Shown here piece after piece: positions 5,315 to 5,452 of a stretch of DNA of 5,452 nt (positions within the stretch are counted from its first letter, which is position 1; every line of letters starts with the position of its first letter). The notes below the pieces were generated by a model. That model made no database searches and had not been told where the DNA came from. It was given only the letters and a program-made list of their open reading frames with translations. The DNA comes from an uncultured Thermoanaerobacteraceae bacterium (GTDB lineage: Bacteria > Bacillota > DSM-12270 > Thermacetogeniales > Thermacetogeniaceae): assembly GCA_937914965.1 (NCBI GenBank), contig CALGIY010000088.1:1-5452 (forward strand), written 5' to 3'. A program made the translations under genes and the position numbers.

Positions 5315-5452
5315 ATGATGAGGCAAAAACATAGAATATGGCCTTTCAAAAGGGGTAACTCTGACGGGTTCACTCTCATAGAAGTGTTGATTTCCCTTGC
5401 TATCTTATCGATAGTGACAGTTGCCTTGCTGCTGCTGTTTAATCAAAGTTTT
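5315..5452 (+). CDS. Prepilin-type protein, N-terminal part (truncated at the window edge)
   Basis: The first 46 residues of a type IV pilin-like protein are present. A basic leader of 18 residues ends in SDG, and prepilin peptidase should cut at G18|F19 in the motif GFTLIEVLISLAILSIV. Glu at +5 (E23) and the hydrophobic helix that follows are classic for this N-methylated class. AGGGG (5301-5305), which overlaps the last base of the preceding stop codon, lies 9 nt before the ATG at 5315; a second ATG at 5318 is less well placed. The gene lies 13 nt after the PilX-like gene, so it is co-transcribed and probably encodes a PilV/PilW/GspI-like minor pilin. Its subtype cannot be decided from the visible part. 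Confidence 0.9.
   Translation, partial: MMRQKHRIWPFKRGNSDGFTLIEVLISLAILSIVTVALLLLFNQSF

Overview
The window looks like a piece of a low-to-moderate GC Firmicutes genome, most likely a Clostridia/Peptococcaceae (Desulfotomaculum-like) bacterium. This is inferred from strong purine-rich ribosome binding sites, sigma-A-type promoters with 17-bp spacers, a TTG start, a Spo0B-type sensor kinase and a Gram-positive-style PilX/pilin pair. No rRNA, tRNA, CRISPR array, insertion sequence or confident rho-independent terminator was found.

Left part (1-2271). A truncated minus-strand gene for an MMPL/RND-family exporter runs off the left edge. It diverges from an azlC-azlD pair on the plus strand, whose products form a two-component branched-chain amino acid exporter. 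The shared gap holds two back-to-back promoters, each with 17-bp spacing. Two related 18-bp operator-like sites lie in it, one in the spacer of the azlC promoter and one over the -35 of the exporter promoter. One unseen repressor could therefore control both export systems. The azlC transcript would carry a leader of about 240 nt with a possible nested hairpin.

Middle part (2272-4014). A very short hydrophobic ORF follows azlD. A promoter then leads into two overlapping genes: a small multi-spanning membrane protein and a two-TM histidine kinase of the Spo0B/DcuS/AgrC-like type. Together they resemble an AgrC-like receptor kinase split into a sensor subunit and a kinase subunit. No response regulator is encoded after them; the 223-bp gap to the next gene holds only weak signals.

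Right part (4015-5452). A type IV pilus operon starts here. It begins with a PilX-like protein that has a prepilin-type N-terminus and a long Gly/Asn-rich beta-repeat body, followed by the start of a classical prepilin (GFTLIEV motif) that runs off the right edge.

The most notable points are the shared operator/promoter arrangement at 988-1057, the split receptor-kinase pair with its short hydrophobic ORF, and the repeat-bearing PilX-like protein. None of these can be proved new from sequence alone.
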